Translations under genes and position numbers: made by a program
From: Euryarchaeota archaeon RBG_13_57_23
GTDB lineage: Archaea; Thermoplasmatota; Thermoplasmata; UBA10834
Direction: 5' to 3'
NCBI GenBank assembly: GCA_001800675.1
Contig: MGVW01000039.1
Coordinates: 1-6,443 of the forward strand
Length of the DNA: 6,443 nucleotides
The notes under the pieces: generated by a model
The model's database searches: none
What the model was told of the DNA's origin: nothing
What the model saw: the letters and a program-made list of their open reading frames with translations, nothing else
Shown: one piece after another, positions 6,278 through 6,443 of the stretch
Numbering within the stretch: position 1 is the first letter of the stretch
Layout of the letters: the number at the start of each line of letters is the position of its first letter

Positions 6278-6443
6278 TTACTCCTCCCGATTCTTCTCGA
6301 GAGTCAACGCGCCTGGCTTGCAGGCTTTCACGCACTCGGGGTCACCTGCGCACAGGTCGCACGTATACGCCGTCTCCACACCGAATGAGCCCTCGAAGAA
6401 CACACCATCGTAGGGACATCTCGGGATGCACGCCATGCAGGCG
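6278..6443 (-). CDS. 4Fe-4S ferredoxin-type protein, C-terminal part (cut by window edge)
   Basis: Only the last 54 residues are present; the gene continues beyond 6443. The fragment carries two iron-sulfur cysteine groups. The first reads ACMACIPRCPYDGVFF, the last three cysteines of a C-x2-C-x2-C-x3-CP motif whose first cysteine would lie two residues outside the window. The second is CDLCAGDPECVKACKPGAL, a C-x2-C-x5-C-x3-C group. This two-cluster pattern with a CDLC-GDP-CV-AC core is typical of electron-transfer subunits such as the CooF/HycB-like proteins and ferredoxins encoded beside aldehyde:ferredoxin oxidoreductases. The usual proline after the last cysteine is replaced by lysine. 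It ends in LEKNREE and a TAA at 6280-6278, three bases before the aminotransferase ATG, whose SD lies inside this coding end. It is likely a soluble cytoplasmic electron carrier; the partner oxidoreductase is not visible. Confidence 0.9.
   Translation of the reverse strand, partial: ACMACIPRCPYDGVFFEGSFGVETAYTCDLCAGDPECVKACKPGALTLEKNREE
6281..6287 (-). promoter_or_regulatory. Shine-Dalgarno site of the aminotransferase gene
   Basis: On the minus strand GGAGGAG ends six bases before the ATG at 6274-6272 and lies within the last codons of the ferredoxin-type gene. It decides the start: a second in-frame ATG three codons later has a worse spacing. Confidence 0.75.

Overview
The window looks archaeal, most likely Thermoplasmata or a related euryarchaeal lineage; this is inferred, not proven. 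The pointers are a substrate-binding protein with a Sec signal peptide, PKD-type spacer domains and a C-terminal membrane anchor instead of a bacterial lipobox; several N-glycosylation sequons in that protein; A/T-rich TATA-like boxes rather than -35/-10 pairs; strong GGAGG-type ribosome binding sites; and an archaeal-looking class III aminotransferase with a four-cysteine insertion. Base composition is moderately GC-rich with GC-rich third codon positions.

Layout. Positions 1-53 may hold the first codons of a gene running leftward off the window, facing a TATA-like box at 51-60 (low confidence). Positions 54-220 are a leader or intergenic stretch. Positions 221-4710 (plus strand) form a three-gene operon for an oligopeptide/dipeptide-type ABC importer: a membrane-anchored family 5 substrate-binding protein, a DppB-type permease and a DppC-type permease. 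The two permease genes overlap by four bases (ATGA). No ATP-binding subunit gene follows. Positions 4711-4783 are a short convergent gap with oligo-T tracts for the minus strand and two adjacent palindromes. Positions 4784-6443 (minus strand) hold the end of a second operon: a class III PLP-dependent aminotransferase preceded, three bases away, by the C-terminal part of a 4Fe-4S ferredoxin-type protein cut by the window edge.

How the genes may work together. The importer would take up peptides. An aminotransferase with a ferredoxin-type electron carrier is compatible with amino-acid catabolism in which transamination products (aldehydes or 2-oxoacids) are oxidised with ferredoxin as acceptor. 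The importer and its domain families are read directly from sequence; the link between the two operons is only inference from adjacency. I see no CRISPR, mobile element, tRNA, rRNA or clearly new defence-type system here. The points most worth a second look are the tethered binding protein, the missing ATPases and the ferredoxin-aminotransferase coupling.
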